Positions 19,236 through 27,375 of a DNA stretch of 45,375 bases are shown here, piece by piece (position 1 is the stretch's first letter; each line of letters starts with the position of its first letter). A model generated the notes under the pieces. The model did not search any database, was not told the origin of the DNA, and saw nothing but the letters and a program-made list of their open reading frames with translations. The translations under genes and the position numbers were made by a program. Source of the stretch: JBGPJM01 sp041485385 (GTDB lineage Bacteria > Planctomycetota > Phycisphaerae > Phycisphaerales > UBA1924); assembly GCA_041485385.1 (NCBI GenBank), contig JBGPJM010000013.1:1-45375 (forward strand), in the 5' to 3' direction.

Positions 19236-21536
19236 ATGGTTTTCCACGCCCTCATCCCCATTGTCATGGCCTTGGCCGCCCCCGCCCCCCCCGGCGCGCC
19301 GGCCGACCCGCCCACTATCACCCTCAAGGCCGACAACACGGTCATCGACCGTTCCTGTCGCGTCGTCATCCCCCCCGGCACGGTCATCGAGGACGCCGAC
19401 GGCAACGGGGTTATCCAGATCACCGCCCCCGGCGTTGTCATGGAGTTCGCCCCCGGCTCCGTCCTGCGCGGCGCCGCTCCCGGTGTCGACCCTGACCACT
19501 ACACCGGCACCGGCATCCGCATCAAGGGCCAGAAGGATGTCACCCTCCGCGGTGTCGTCGTCAGCGGCTACAAGGCCGGTCTGTGGGCCACCGCCGCGCC
19601 CGGCCTCACCATCGAGAACGCCGACGCCTCCGACAACTTCCACCAGCGCCTCCGGTCCACACCCCAGGCCGAGGACGGCGCCGACTGGATGAGCTTCCAC
19701 CACAACGACAAGAACGAGGCCCTCGAGACCTACGGCGCGGCCATGTACATCGAGGACTCCGACAACATCACCGTCCGCAACTGCCGCGTCCGCCACGGCC
19801 AGAACGCCCTCATCATCGACCGTGTCAACGGCGCCAGGATCTACGACAACGAGTTCTCCTTCAACTCCGGCTGGGGCATCGGCATGTGGCGATCCGGCCG
19901 CAACACCATCTCCCGCAACGCCATCGACTTCTGCGTCCGCGGCCACTCCGAGGGCGTCTATAACCGCGGCCAGGATTCCGCCGGCATCATCTGCTTCGAG
20001 CAGTGCTCCAGCAACATCATCGCCGAGAACTCCGTCACCCACGGCGGCGACTGTTTCTTCGGCTTCGCGGGTCTGGAGGCCCTGAACGGCGAGGGCGCCC
20101 CGCCCGACTTCGACTTTACCCGAAAGGGCTGCAACGACAACCTCCTCATCGAAAACGACCTCTCCTACGCCCCCGCCCACGGCATCGAGATGACCTTCTC
20201 CTTCGGCAACAAGTTCATCCGCAATCGCCTCGTCGAGAACGCCATCTGCGGCGTCTGGGGCGGCTACTCCCAGGACACCATCATCGCCGAAAACGAGTTC
20301 GACGGCAACGGCGGCATGGCCTACGGCCTCGAGCGCGGCGGGGTGAACATCGAGCACGGCGCAAACAACCTCATCCTCAACAACCGCTTCGTCAACAACA
20401 TGTGCGCCGTCCACCTGTGGTGGCACGACAACGGCGACTTCGCGACCAAGACCTGGGGCAAGGCCAACTACAAGGGCGTCGTCGGCAACGCCGTCATGAG
20501 CAACACGTTCGTGAACGACGCCAACCACCCCTTCAAAAACCTCCGCCCCGACCAGAAGTTCATCGTCCTGCAGGTGCGCGACGAGAGCCGCGAGCACAAC
20601 AAGGTGGCGCCGATCCGCTGGGGGAACAACTCCACCCTCTCATCCATCGACAACGTCGAGACGATGGACGTGGCCAGCGGGCTCAAGCTCGTCAACCAGA
20701 GCCCCCCGCCCGCCTACGAGGTCCCCAGGTACGAGGCGCTGGGAACCACGCGCCCCGTCGGCGCACGCCCCCGGCTCCGCGGCCGCGACAACATCATCAT
20801 GACCCAATGGGGACCGTGGGACCATGAATCGCCCCTGGTGCGGCTGGAAAAGATCGAGGGCGGCGATCGTCTCTACTCCGTCCGCAAGCTGCCGCTGAAA
20901 GGGACCACCGCGAGCGTGACCGGCGATGGAATCAGCGGCGCGATCGAGGCCGGTCCGGGCGACGAGCCCGATACCTGGACCTACCGCGTCCACCCCACCA
21001 AGGGAGGTCTCCTCGCCTACTCGTTCACCATCGCAAACGGTGACTTCCACGCCGAGTTCCACGACGCCATCCTCAACACCGTCTGGGACCTCGCCGTCTT
21101 CCCATGGGCGGCCGGCCCCAACCAACCCGCTCCGCCCCCCGACCTCGAGAAGTGGCGAGCCGCCGCCTCCGGCCCGGACGCCGCCCACGCCACCGTCGGC
21201 GCCCTGCGGTTCGCCTTCGGCGGGCGCGGCCCCAGCGACCTGAACATCTCCCCGGCAATCACCGCGGCCAAGTTCAGGGGCGACTACTTCGGAATCATCG
21301 CCACCACCAAGGTCCCGCTCCCCAAGGGCAAATGGCGCCTCAAGACCGTCAGCGACGACGGCATCCGCGTCATCGCCGACGGTAAGACCGTCATCGAGCG
21401 CTGGACCCACCACGGCGCCGAGAACGACGAGGCCGTCCTCGACCTCCCTGCCGACAAGACCGTCGACCTCACCGTCGAGTACTTCGAGATCTTCGGCGGC
21501 GCCGTCCTGGAGTTCCAGATCGAGCCTGTGAACTGA
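19236..21536 (+). CDS. Secreted right-handed beta-helix protein with C-terminal PA14 domain
   Basis: A 766-residue exported protein. A short signal peptide (FHALIPIVMALAAPAPPGAPA) precedes a parallel beta-helix over about residues 25-440, shown by repeated Asn/Ile/Gly coils: ITVRNCRVRHGQNALIIDR, ARIYDNEFSFNSGWGIGMW, NLLIENDLSYAPAHGIEM, TIIAENEFDGNGG, NLILNNRFVNNMCAVHL. Such helices in pectate-lyase and mannuronan-epimerase relatives bind or cleave polysaccharides. Residues about 670-766 form a PA14 fold (FRGDYFGIIATTKVPLPKGKWRLKTVSDDGIRVIADG), a carbohydrate-binding module. The same pairing of a carbohydrate enzyme with PA14 occurs in the fucosidase of this window. Catalytic residues cannot be assigned, so lyase, hydrolase or pure binding role remain open. 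It starts 50 bp after tatA with an AGGA site. Confidence 0.88.
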   Translation: MVFHALIPIVMALAAPAPPGAPADPPTITLKADNTVIDRSCRVVIPPGTVIEDADGNGVIQITAPGVVMEFAPGSVLRGAAPGVDPDHYTGTGIRIKGQKDVTLRGVVVSGYKAGLWATAAPGLTIENADASDNFHQRLRSTPQAEDGADWMSFHHNDKNEALETYGAAMYIEDSDNITVRNCRVRHGQNALIIDRVNGARIYDNEFSFNSGWGIGMWRSGRNTISRNAIDFCVRGHSEGVYNRGQDSAGIICFEQCSSNIIAENSVTHGGDCFFGFAGLEALNGEGAPPDFDFTRKGCNDNLLIENDLSYAPAHGIEMTFSFGNKFIRNRLVENAICGVWGGYSQDTIIAENEFDGNGGMAYGLERGGVNIEHGANNLILNNRFVNNMCAVHLWWHDNGDFATKTWGKANYKGVVGNAVMSNTFVNDANHPFKNLRPDQKFIVLQVRDESREHNKVAPIRWGNNSTLSSIDNVETMDVASGLKLVNQSPPPAYEVPRYEALGTTRPVGARPRLRGRDNIIMTQWGPWDHESPLVRLEKIEGGDRLYSVRKLPLKGTTASVTGDGISGAIEAGPGDEPDTWTYRVHPTKGGLLAYSFTIANGDFHAEFHDAILNTVWDLAVFPWAAGPNQPAPPPDLEKWRAAASGPDAAHATVGALRFAFGGRGPSDLNISPAITAAKFRGDYFGIIATTKVPLPKGKWRLKTVSDDGIRVIADGKTVIERWTHHGAENDEAVLDLPADKTVDLTVEYFEIFGGAVLEFQIEPVN

Positions 21537-21560
21537 CCCTGTTCCCGGCCAGACGGCCTC

Positions 21561-21589
21561 TTGGCCATCTCAGTCGTCGTGGGTACGAT
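21561..21589 (+). promoter_or_regulatory. Candidate promoter of tRNA-Met
   Basis: TTGGCC (21561-21566), 17 bp, TACGAT (21584-21589), ending 10 bp before the tRNA. The -35 is also the right arm of a GGCCA/TGGCC hairpin (21547-21566) that may end the beta-helix transcript. Confidence 0.5.
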
Positions 21590-21599
21590 TGCCGCAGTT

Positions 21600-21674
21600 G
21601 CCGAGGTAGCTCAGTTGGTTTAGAGCGCTGGATTCATAACCCGGAGGTCGGCGGTTCAAGTCCGCCCCTCGGCA
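21600..21674 (+). tRNA. tRNA-Met (anticodon CAT)
   Basis: A 75-nt cloverleaf: acceptor GCCGAGG pairs with CCTCGGC, D arm GCTC/GAGC, anticodon loop TTCATAA with CAT, T arm GGCGG TTCAAGT CCGCC, discriminator A, no encoded CCA. The G1-C72 pair argues against initiator tRNA. The anticodon stem CTGGA/CCCGG has one A-C mismatch next to the loop. CAT could also belong to a lysidine-modified tRNA-Ile; elongator Met is more likely. Confidence 0.93.
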
Positions 21675-21981
21675 CTTCCCGGACACACATAAACGCGGCC
21701 GCCGGGCCGGCCATCAACAGACCGCCGCTGGCGGAGATCGCCCGGCGCGAAGGCCTTCGGCTGCATCCTGCGCGGGGCCGTGCACTCGCAGAATGTTCGG
21801 CAGGTTTTCGACGAAATCGTCCATCGGGTGTGGCGGTTTCCGATTACAGACATTATTATCCACAATAGAGCCCAACGAGGGCGTTCGTTTGGCGGCACCG
21901 TCTGCGACGTGCCGCACACGAGGGCCTTGGAGGACTCCCCCAGCGGTTCGTCGGGGCCATCGGGGGAAGAACGGAGCCGAA
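21675..21981. other. Intergenic stretch without a supported gene
   Basis: The frame of the cytochrome is open through part of this stretch (from 21793), but codons there are unlike the gene. An AT-rich patch at about 21840-21865 (ACATTATTATCCACAATAG) could hold a promoter. Nothing else is recognised. Confidence 0.5.
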
Positions 21982-23814
21982 ATGGGACGCGATCACCGGC
22001 GGTTCAGGCGCGGCAGGCGGACGGCGTTTGTCGCGACGGTGTGTCTGGTGGCGGGAACGGTGGTCGTCGCGGCGATCATCGACCTCACCCTCAACGACTT
22101 CCAGTTGCGAGGCACGCAACTCGGCTCGCTGGATCCGACGGTCTTCCAGGAATCGCCGTCGTGCATCATGTGCCACGGCGATTTCGACGTCGGGAACGAC
22201 CCGGGCTCAACCTGGAAAGGGAGCCTGATGTCGCAGGCGGGGCGCGACCCGCTCTTTTTCGCGCAGATGGCCACCGCCAACCAGGACGTGGCGAACGCGG
22301 GGTACTTCTGCATGCGGTGCCACGTGCCGATGTCATTCGCGACCGGGCACGCGCTCCCGCCCGACGGCAGCACGCTCGACAGGAAGGACCTCGACGGGGT
22401 CACGTGCCATTTCTGCCACTCGATGGTGGACCCGATCTACCAGGAGGGGGTAAGCCCGGTGCAGGACCAGGCGATCCTCGCGGCCCTTCCGGGCGGACCG
22501 CCGGCGTACTACGCCAACTCGATGTTCGTTCTGGACCCGACCGGGCTGCGGCGCGGGCCGATCACCGACCCGCTCCCGATGCACGCCACGGTCTATTCCC
22601 CGTTCCACGAGGGGGGCCAGATATGCGGGACGTGCCACGAGGTGGGGAATGTCGCCGTGTCGCGCCAGCCCGACGGGACGTACCGCTACAACGCGATCGA
22701 CGCGCCCACACCCGACGAGAACCCGCACACCCAGTTCCCGCTTGAGCGCACTTACTCAGAGTGGCTCAACAGCGAGTTCGCGGCGGGGGGCGTGGACATG
22801 GGCGGGCGGTTCGGCGGAACCGAGGGGCCGGTGGTGAGCGTCTGCCAGGATTGCCACATGCCCAAGATCACGGGGCGGGCCGTATTCTTCGGCCCGGTGC
22901 GGGAGGGAATGCCGCTGCACGAGTTCGCCGGCGGGGCGGCCCAGGTGCTGGACATCATCAAGCTGTTCACGGCGGACGATTCGGCCGTGGACCAGGCGGC
23001 CCTGGTGCGGGGGCGGGCGGCGTCGGTCTCGATGCTGGAGCGAGCGGCGACCCTGGAGGTGAATCAGTCGGGGGCGACGCTGGGCGTACGCGTGATCAAC
23101 GAAACGGGGCACAAACTGCCCACGGGGCACATCGAGGGGCGCCGGGTGTGGATCAACGTGCAGTTCCTCAACGCCGCCGGACAGATCATCGCCGAGCACG
23201 GCGCCTACGACGACGCGGCCGCGGAGCTGGATGAGCAGTCCACGACCGTCTACGAGATGGGCGTGGGGCTGAGTGATTACGCCGCGGGCGTGACAGGCCT
23301 GCCCGCCGGTCCGACGGGACGCATGGCCCTCGCGGACACAATCGTGAAGGACAACCGGATCCCCCCGCGCGGGTTCAGCAACGCGGCGTTCGAGCAGGCC
23401 GGTGCCCCGGTCGTGGGGGCGGTGTACGCCGACGGGCAGTATTGGGACGACCGCGGATTCGCGATCCCGGCCGGCGCAGCCACGGCCGGCGTGTCGCTCT
23501 ACTACCAGAACACGCCGAAACACTACATCGAGATGCTGCGGGACAACAACCACACCAATGACTGGGGCAACGTTCTGTATTCGCTCTGGGAGATAAGCGG
23601 GCGCGGCGCGCCGATCCGCATGGCCCACGCCGAGCTGACGCTGGGCCCCTCGTGCGCGGCAGATTGGAACAATGACGGCGTGCTCAACAGCCAGGACTTC
23701 TTCGACTTCCTCTCCGATTTCTTCATCGGCCACGCCGACTTCAACAGCAGCGGCCTGACGAACAGCCAGGACTTCTTTGATTTCCTGGCGGCGTTCTTCG
23801 CTGGATGTCCCTGA
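21982..23814 (+). CDS. Secreted pentaheme c-type cytochrome with C-terminal dockerin-like sorting tail
   Basis: A 610-residue exported electron-transfer protein. ATG 21982 (GGAG five bases upstream of the CCGAA spacer) starts a signal or anchor helix at about 14-34. Five heme-binding CxxCH sites follow: CIMCH 61-65, CMRCH 110-114, CHFCH 142-146, CGTCH 215-219, CQDCH 288-292. The layout resembles cytochrome c554-like multiheme proteins. The middle (ETGHKLPTGHIEGRRVWINVQFL) is a conserved beta domain often fused to such cytochromes. The last 50 residues carry two Ca-binding-like units, ADWNNDGVLNSQDFFDFLSDFF and ADFNSSGLTNSQDFFDFLAAFF, a planctomycete tail probably used for surface attachment. 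Role is likely extracellular or periplasmic redox; substrate unknown. Confidence 0.92.
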   Translation: MGRDHRRFRRGRRTAFVATVCLVAGTVVVAAIIDLTLNDFQLRGTQLGSLDPTVFQESPSCIMCHGDFDVGNDPGSTWKGSLMSQAGRDPLFFAQMATANQDVANAGYFCMRCHVPMSFATGHALPPDGSTLDRKDLDGVTCHFCHSMVDPIYQEGVSPVQDQAILAALPGGPPAYYANSMFVLDPTGLRRGPITDPLPMHATVYSPFHEGGQICGTCHEVGNVAVSRQPDGTYRYNAIDAPTPDENPHTQFPLERTYSEWLNSEFAAGGVDMGGRFGGTEGPVVSVCQDCHMPKITGRAVFFGPVREGMPLHEFAGGAAQVLDIIKLFTADDSAVDQAALVRGRAASVSMLERAATLEVNQSGATLGVRVINETGHKLPTGHIEGRRVWINVQFLNAAGQIIAEHGAYDDAAAELDEQSTTVYEMGVGLSDYAAGVTGLPAGPTGRMALADTIVKDNRIPPRGFSNAAFEQAGAPVVGAVYADGQYWDDRGFAIPAGAATAGVSLYYQNTPKHYIEMLRDNNHTNDWGNVLYSLWEISGRGAPIRMAHAELTLGPSCAADWNNDGVLNSQDFFDFLSDFFIGHADFNSSGLTNSQDFFDFLAAFFAGCP

Positions 23815-23917
23815 CTCAGCGATAATCTTGTAAGTGCCACCCCCTGACCAGGGCTCGGGTGGCGCGCTCTCGTCGCACCGCTCGGCCGACTTCGCGACCC
23901 CACCTCTACAGTCCCCC

Positions 23918-24934
23918 ATGCGGGCCGCCATCCTTGACAAGCCCGGACCCGTCGAGACCCGCCCCCTCCGCCTCGACGACATCCCGCGCCCCGAGCCCGC
24001 CCCCGACGAGGTCCTCATCCGCGTCCGCGCCTGCGGCGTCTGCCGCACCGACCTGCACGTCGTCGAGGGCGAGCTCCCCCAGCGCCGCACGCCCGTCGTC
24101 CCCGGCCACCAGATCGTCGGCGAGGTCGTCGCACGCGGCTCGCAGGTCCGCACCCTGAGCCCCGGCGACCGCGTCGGCGCCGCCTGGCTCCGGCGCACCT
24201 GCGGCCACTGCCGCTTCTGCACCTCCGGTCGCGAGAACCTCTGCGACACCCCCGAGTTCAACGGCTGGACAACCAACGGCGGCTTCGCTGAGTTCGCCAC
24301 CGCCCCCGCCGATTTCGCCTACCGCATCCCCGACGGCTTCGACGACACCCAGGCCGCCCCGCTCCTCTGTGCCGGCATCATCGGCTACCGCTCCCTCCGC
24401 CTCACCGGGCTCGGCGACCGTCCCGCCGGCTGGCGCGGCGCCCGGCTGGGCATCTACGGCTTCGGCGCCGCCGGCCACGTCGTCATCCAGCTCGCCCGCT
24501 CGCGCGGCGCCGAGGTCTACGTCTGCACCCGCGACCGCGATCGCCACCAGACTCTCGCCACCGAGCTGGGCGCGGCGTGGGTCGGCGACGCGGCCGACCG
24601 GCCCCCGGCCCCGCTCGACGCCTCCATCATCTTCGCCCCCGCCGGCAACCTCATCCCCCCCGCGCGGGAAGCCCTCGACAAGGGCGGCGTCCTCGTTCTC
24701 GGTGGCATCCACATGTCCCCTTCGCCGCCCCTGGAGTACCGCCTGCTGTACCACGAGCGCGTCGTCCGCTCGGTCGCCAACAACACCCGCGACGACGGGC
24801 ACCAGTTCCTCCACGAAGCCGCGGCCATCCCCGTGCGCACCCACGTCCGCACCTTCCCCTTGGCCCAGGCCAACGAAGCCCTCCTCGCGCTCAAGACCGA
24901 CGCCATCCGCGGCGCCGCCGTCCTCGTCATCTGA
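23918..24934 (+). CDS. Zinc-dependent alcohol dehydrogenase (MDR family)
   Basis: A 338-residue NAD(P)-dependent oxidoreductase, cytosolic. The catalytic-zinc half has CGVCRTDLHVVEGELP and the conserved PGHQIVGEVVARG. The structural zinc loop has the four cysteines CGHCRFCTSGRENLC. The Rossmann motif is YGFGAAGHVVIQLARSRGAEVYV (G-x-G-x-x-G). Length and order fit alcohol dehydrogenases of the YjgB/AdhP kind, near KOG0023-like plant CAD relatives. ATG 23918 is selected because the longer frame from 23834 adds sequence without similarity. It follows the cytochrome by about 100 bp on the same strand and converges with the MFS gene. Substrate alcohol or aldehyde cannot be specified. Confidence 0.93.
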   Translation: MRAAILDKPGPVETRPLRLDDIPRPEPAPDEVLIRVRACGVCRTDLHVVEGELPQRRTPVVPGHQIVGEVVARGSQVRTLSPGDRVGAAWLRRTCGHCRFCTSGRENLCDTPEFNGWTTNGGFAEFATAPADFAYRIPDGFDDTQAAPLLCAGIIGYRSLRLTGLGDRPAGWRGARLGIYGFGAAGHVVIQLARSRGAEVYVCTRDRDRHQTLATELGAAWVGDAADRPPAPLDASIIFAPAGNLIPPAREALDKGGVLVLGGIHMSPSPPLEYRLLYHERVVRSVANNTRDDGHQFLHEAAAIPVRTHVRTFPLAQANEALLALKTDAIRGAAVLVI

Positions 24935-24979
24935 ACCGACCCGCGGCGAACGAGGCGACGCGCCGCCACAACCACCACG

Positions 24980-26287
24980 TCACTCCCCCGCCCGTCCCCG
25001 TCCCACCCACGCCACAACCAGCATCATCACCACCGCCACCCCCGCCGCCGCCGCCCCCAGCACAAACGGCGCTGTGTGCCCCACCCGGTCCCACAGCGCC
25101 CCCGCCGCGACGCTGCTCGTCAGCGTTGTCAGCCCGTTCACCATGAAGAACACCCCGATCGCCTGCCCGCGCAGCTCGTTCGGCGCCACGTCCGTGATCA
25201 GCGCTTTCCCCACCCCGTCCGTCAGCGCCATGTACAGCCCGTACACCGCCAGGAGCGGCCACACCCCCACCGCCCCGGTTACCGCGAACCCCGCGTACAC
25301 CGCGCCGTAGATCCCCCAGCCGATCCCGATCACCCGCCACCGACCGATCCGGTCGCTCAGCACGCCCGCCGGGTACGACCCCAGCGTGTACGTCAGGTTG
25401 TACATCGCGTACGCCAGCACCACCACCCACGCCCGCATCCCCAGGTCCCGCGCCCGCAGCAGCAGGAACGTGTCGCTGCTGTTGGCCAGCGCGAACATCA
25501 CCAGCATCACCAGCACCATCCAGTACCGCCGCGGCAACCCCAGCACCCCGCGCCGGCCGGTAGCATCGACCCCGCCGGCCGCCCGCCGTGCTCCCGGCTC
25601 GTCACCCGTGGCCGCGTGCGGCGCCTCCTTGACCAGAAACGTTAAAATCAGCGCCGCCAGCCCCATCGCGGCGGAGATCGCAAACACGATCCGAAACGCC
25701 CTGCCCCCATCCCCCGCCGCCGCGCCCGTGCTCGCCGGCGCCGCCGCCGAGTCCCCCAGCCACCAGAGCAGCCCCGCCGCCAGCAGCACGCCCACCATCG
25801 CCCCCGCCGTATCCATCGCGCGATGCAGCCCGAACGCCCGCCCCCGCTGCGATTCCTCCGCGCTGTCGGCGATCAGCGCATCCCGCGGGCTACCCCGTAT
25901 CCCCTTCCCCACCCGGTCGATCATCCGTCCCCCCAGCACCATCGGCCACGTCGTCGCCGCCGACAGGACCGCCTTCCCTACCACCGGCAGGCCGTACCCC
26001 CAGCGGATGTACGGCACCCGCCGCCGGACTCCCCCGCGTCCCCGGTCGCTCCGCCACCCCGCCCACGCCGTCATCAGCGCCACCGCCGCCTGCGTCAACC
26101 CCTCCACCCACCCCAGCGACGTCGCCGACGCCTGCAACACCCCCACGATGAACAGCGGCAGCAGCGGATAGATCATCTCCCCCGACACATCCGCGAAGAA
26201 CGACACCCACCCCAGCAGGATCACCGTGCGCGGCAAGGGTGCCTTGGTCCCCGCGGCAGCCCCGGCGTTCACGATCGGCGTCGCCAA
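24980..26287 (-). CDS. Major facilitator superfamily transporter
   Basis: A 435-residue inner-membrane transporter with about 12 hydrophobic helices, split by a Pro/Arg-rich cytoplasmic loop (about residues 225-250). Visible MFS features: SFFADVSGEMIYPLLPLFIV in helix 1, the loop 2-3 motif AWAGWRSDRGRGGVRRR, GKGIRGSPRDALIADSAEESQRGRAFGLHRAMDTAGAM (a pattern I know from drug-efflux-like MFS proteins), and LGSYPAGVLSDRIGRWRVI in the second half. The substrate cannot be read. The CBM9-like gene ends 25 bp upstream on the same strand, so they may be co-transcribed, which would fit a sugar-derived cargo, but the helix motifs look more like a drug or metal efflux subgroup. Confidence 0.9.
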   Translation of the reverse strand: MATPIVNAGAAAGTKAPLPRTVILLGWVSFFADVSGEMIYPLLPLFIVGVLQASATSLGWVEGLTQAAVALMTAWAGWRSDRGRGGVRRRVPYIRWGYGLPVVGKAVLSAATTWPMVLGGRMIDRVGKGIRGSPRDALIADSAEESQRGRAFGLHRAMDTAGAMVGVLLAAGLLWWLGDSAAAPASTGAAAGDGGRAFRIVFAISAAMGLAALILTFLVKEAPHAATGDEPGARRAAGGVDATGRRGVLGLPRRYWMVLVMLVMFALANSSDTFLLLRARDLGMRAWVVVLAYAMYNLTYTLGSYPAGVLSDRIGRWRVIGIGWGIYGAVYAGFAVTGAVGVWPLLAVYGLYMALTDGVGKALITDVAPNELRGQAIGVFFMVNGLTTLTSSVAAGALWDRVGHTAPFVLGAAAAGVAVVMMLVVAWVGRGRAGE

Positions 26288-26312
26288 CTCGCGCTCCCGA
26301 GCCCGGACCCGG

Positions 26313-27350
26313 TCACTCCACCCGCACCAGCGAGTCCTCGCGGATGCTCGCCACGCTCACCCTGCCTTCCGCGCCGGTGAATCTCTGCGTGGCCGTCCAC
26401 CCCGCCGGCGTCGTCACCAGCTCCACCCCGCCCACCAGACCGCCGGGCGTCGTTGGCGTGGTCAGTTCTCCCAGCTCCTTCAAGCTCCCCGCCCACCGTC
26501 CATTCGTCTCCTTGAACGCCTTCTGCGCGTAGTACACCGCGTGCAGCACGTCCCGCGCAGCAAGCGACGGGTCCGGCCGGAACCGTTCGTCCCCGCAGTC
26601 CGCGGCGTGCCCCACGAACTGCACGTACCCCCATTGCTCCGGCCGGTGCATGTCCACGATCCCCTGCGGCGACCAAACCCAGTTGTGCTCGGGGCGCCCC
26701 TCCACCTTTCGATATGCACCCCCGACAACCTCCAGGTCCCACTCCACCCGCGAGAAGTTCACCCGCCATTGCTCCCCATCCCGCGGCGGGCACCTCACCG
26801 CCCCGTGCCTGTCCAGCGCCGCCCACGGCAGCGCCAACTCCACCGTCCATCCCCGGTCCGTGTCCGTCGGATCGTTGAGCGTCCCATCGACATGCACCGC
26901 CGTCCGCAGCCCCTTCACGTCCCACCCATGGTCCGCCGGCCCCCCATTCCGGTACGGCTTCGGCAGAAACAGGTCGAAGATCGTGTTCAGCGCGTTGATC
27001 TCCACCTCGTAGTACCGGTGGTTGTCCCCCGTCGGGTTCAGGAACACCTCGAAGTCGTTGTCGTGGAACACGATCGAGTCGCGCTGGGTCAGCGTCCCCC
27101 ACACGTGCGGCTCCTCCATCTCCGCCCCGACATACAGGCATGTGTCGTCCCAGACCATCTTGGCCCGCGTGCGATACCGCGGCCGCGCCCTCACGTCCCC
27201 TTCGATATCGACGAAGTCCTCGGTCCAGGCGGCCCCCCGCCAGAACGGCTTGTCCAGCCGCCCATCGATCGTCGGCGCACACGGGGCGCGGCAGCACAGG
27301 TACTGCCGGCGGACCTGCGACGTCGGCGGCGTGTAGGGTGGCGGGATCAT
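26313..27350 (-). CDS. Carbohydrate-binding family 9-like protein
   Basis: A 345-residue protein. The core TIDGRLDKPFWRGAAWTEDFVDIEGD, then KMVWDDTCLYVGAEMEEPHVWGTLTQRDSIVFHDNDFEVFLNP, DNHRYYEVEINALNTIFDLFLPKPYRNGG, WTVELALPWAAL and GEQWRVNFSRVEW is the CBM9/DOMON-like domain found alone in planctomycetes and Bacteroidetes. It ends with an extra segment (about 255-345) with no match known to me. No signal peptide is visible from this start, so either it is cytosolic or the start is wrong. The start codon at 27350 shares two bases with a 22-bp palindrome. It diverges from the GH2 beta-mannosidase, suggesting joint control and a role in glycan use. Confidence 0.85.
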   Translation of the reverse strand: MIPPPYTPPTSQVRRQYLCCRAPCAPTIDGRLDKPFWRGAAWTEDFVDIEGDVRARPRYRTRAKMVWDDTCLYVGAEMEEPHVWGTLTQRDSIVFHDNDFEVFLNPTGDNHRYYEVEINALNTIFDLFLPKPYRNGGPADHGWDVKGLRTAVHVDGTLNDPTDTDRGWTVELALPWAALDRHGAVRCPPRDGEQWRVNFSRVEWDLEVVGGAYRKVEGRPEHNWVWSPQGIVDMHRPEQWGYVQFVGHAADCGDERFRPDPSLAARDVLHAVYYAQKAFKETNGRWAGSLKELGELTTPTTPGGLVGGVELVTTPAGWTATQRFTGAEGRVSVASIREDSLVRVE

Positions 27351-27370
27351 CGGTTACGATCGTAACCGAT
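27349..27370. promoter_or_regulatory. Perfect 22-bp palindrome, candidate operator
   Basis: The half-site ATCGGTTACGA is followed at once by its exact reverse complement. It fills most of the 25-bp gap between the divergent starts of the CBM9-like gene (27350) and the GH2 gene (27376). A dimeric regulator bound here would cover both starts. No regulator gene lies nearby. Either both messages are leaderless or true starts lie a little inside. Confidence 0.75.
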
Positions 27371-27375
27371 ACGCC

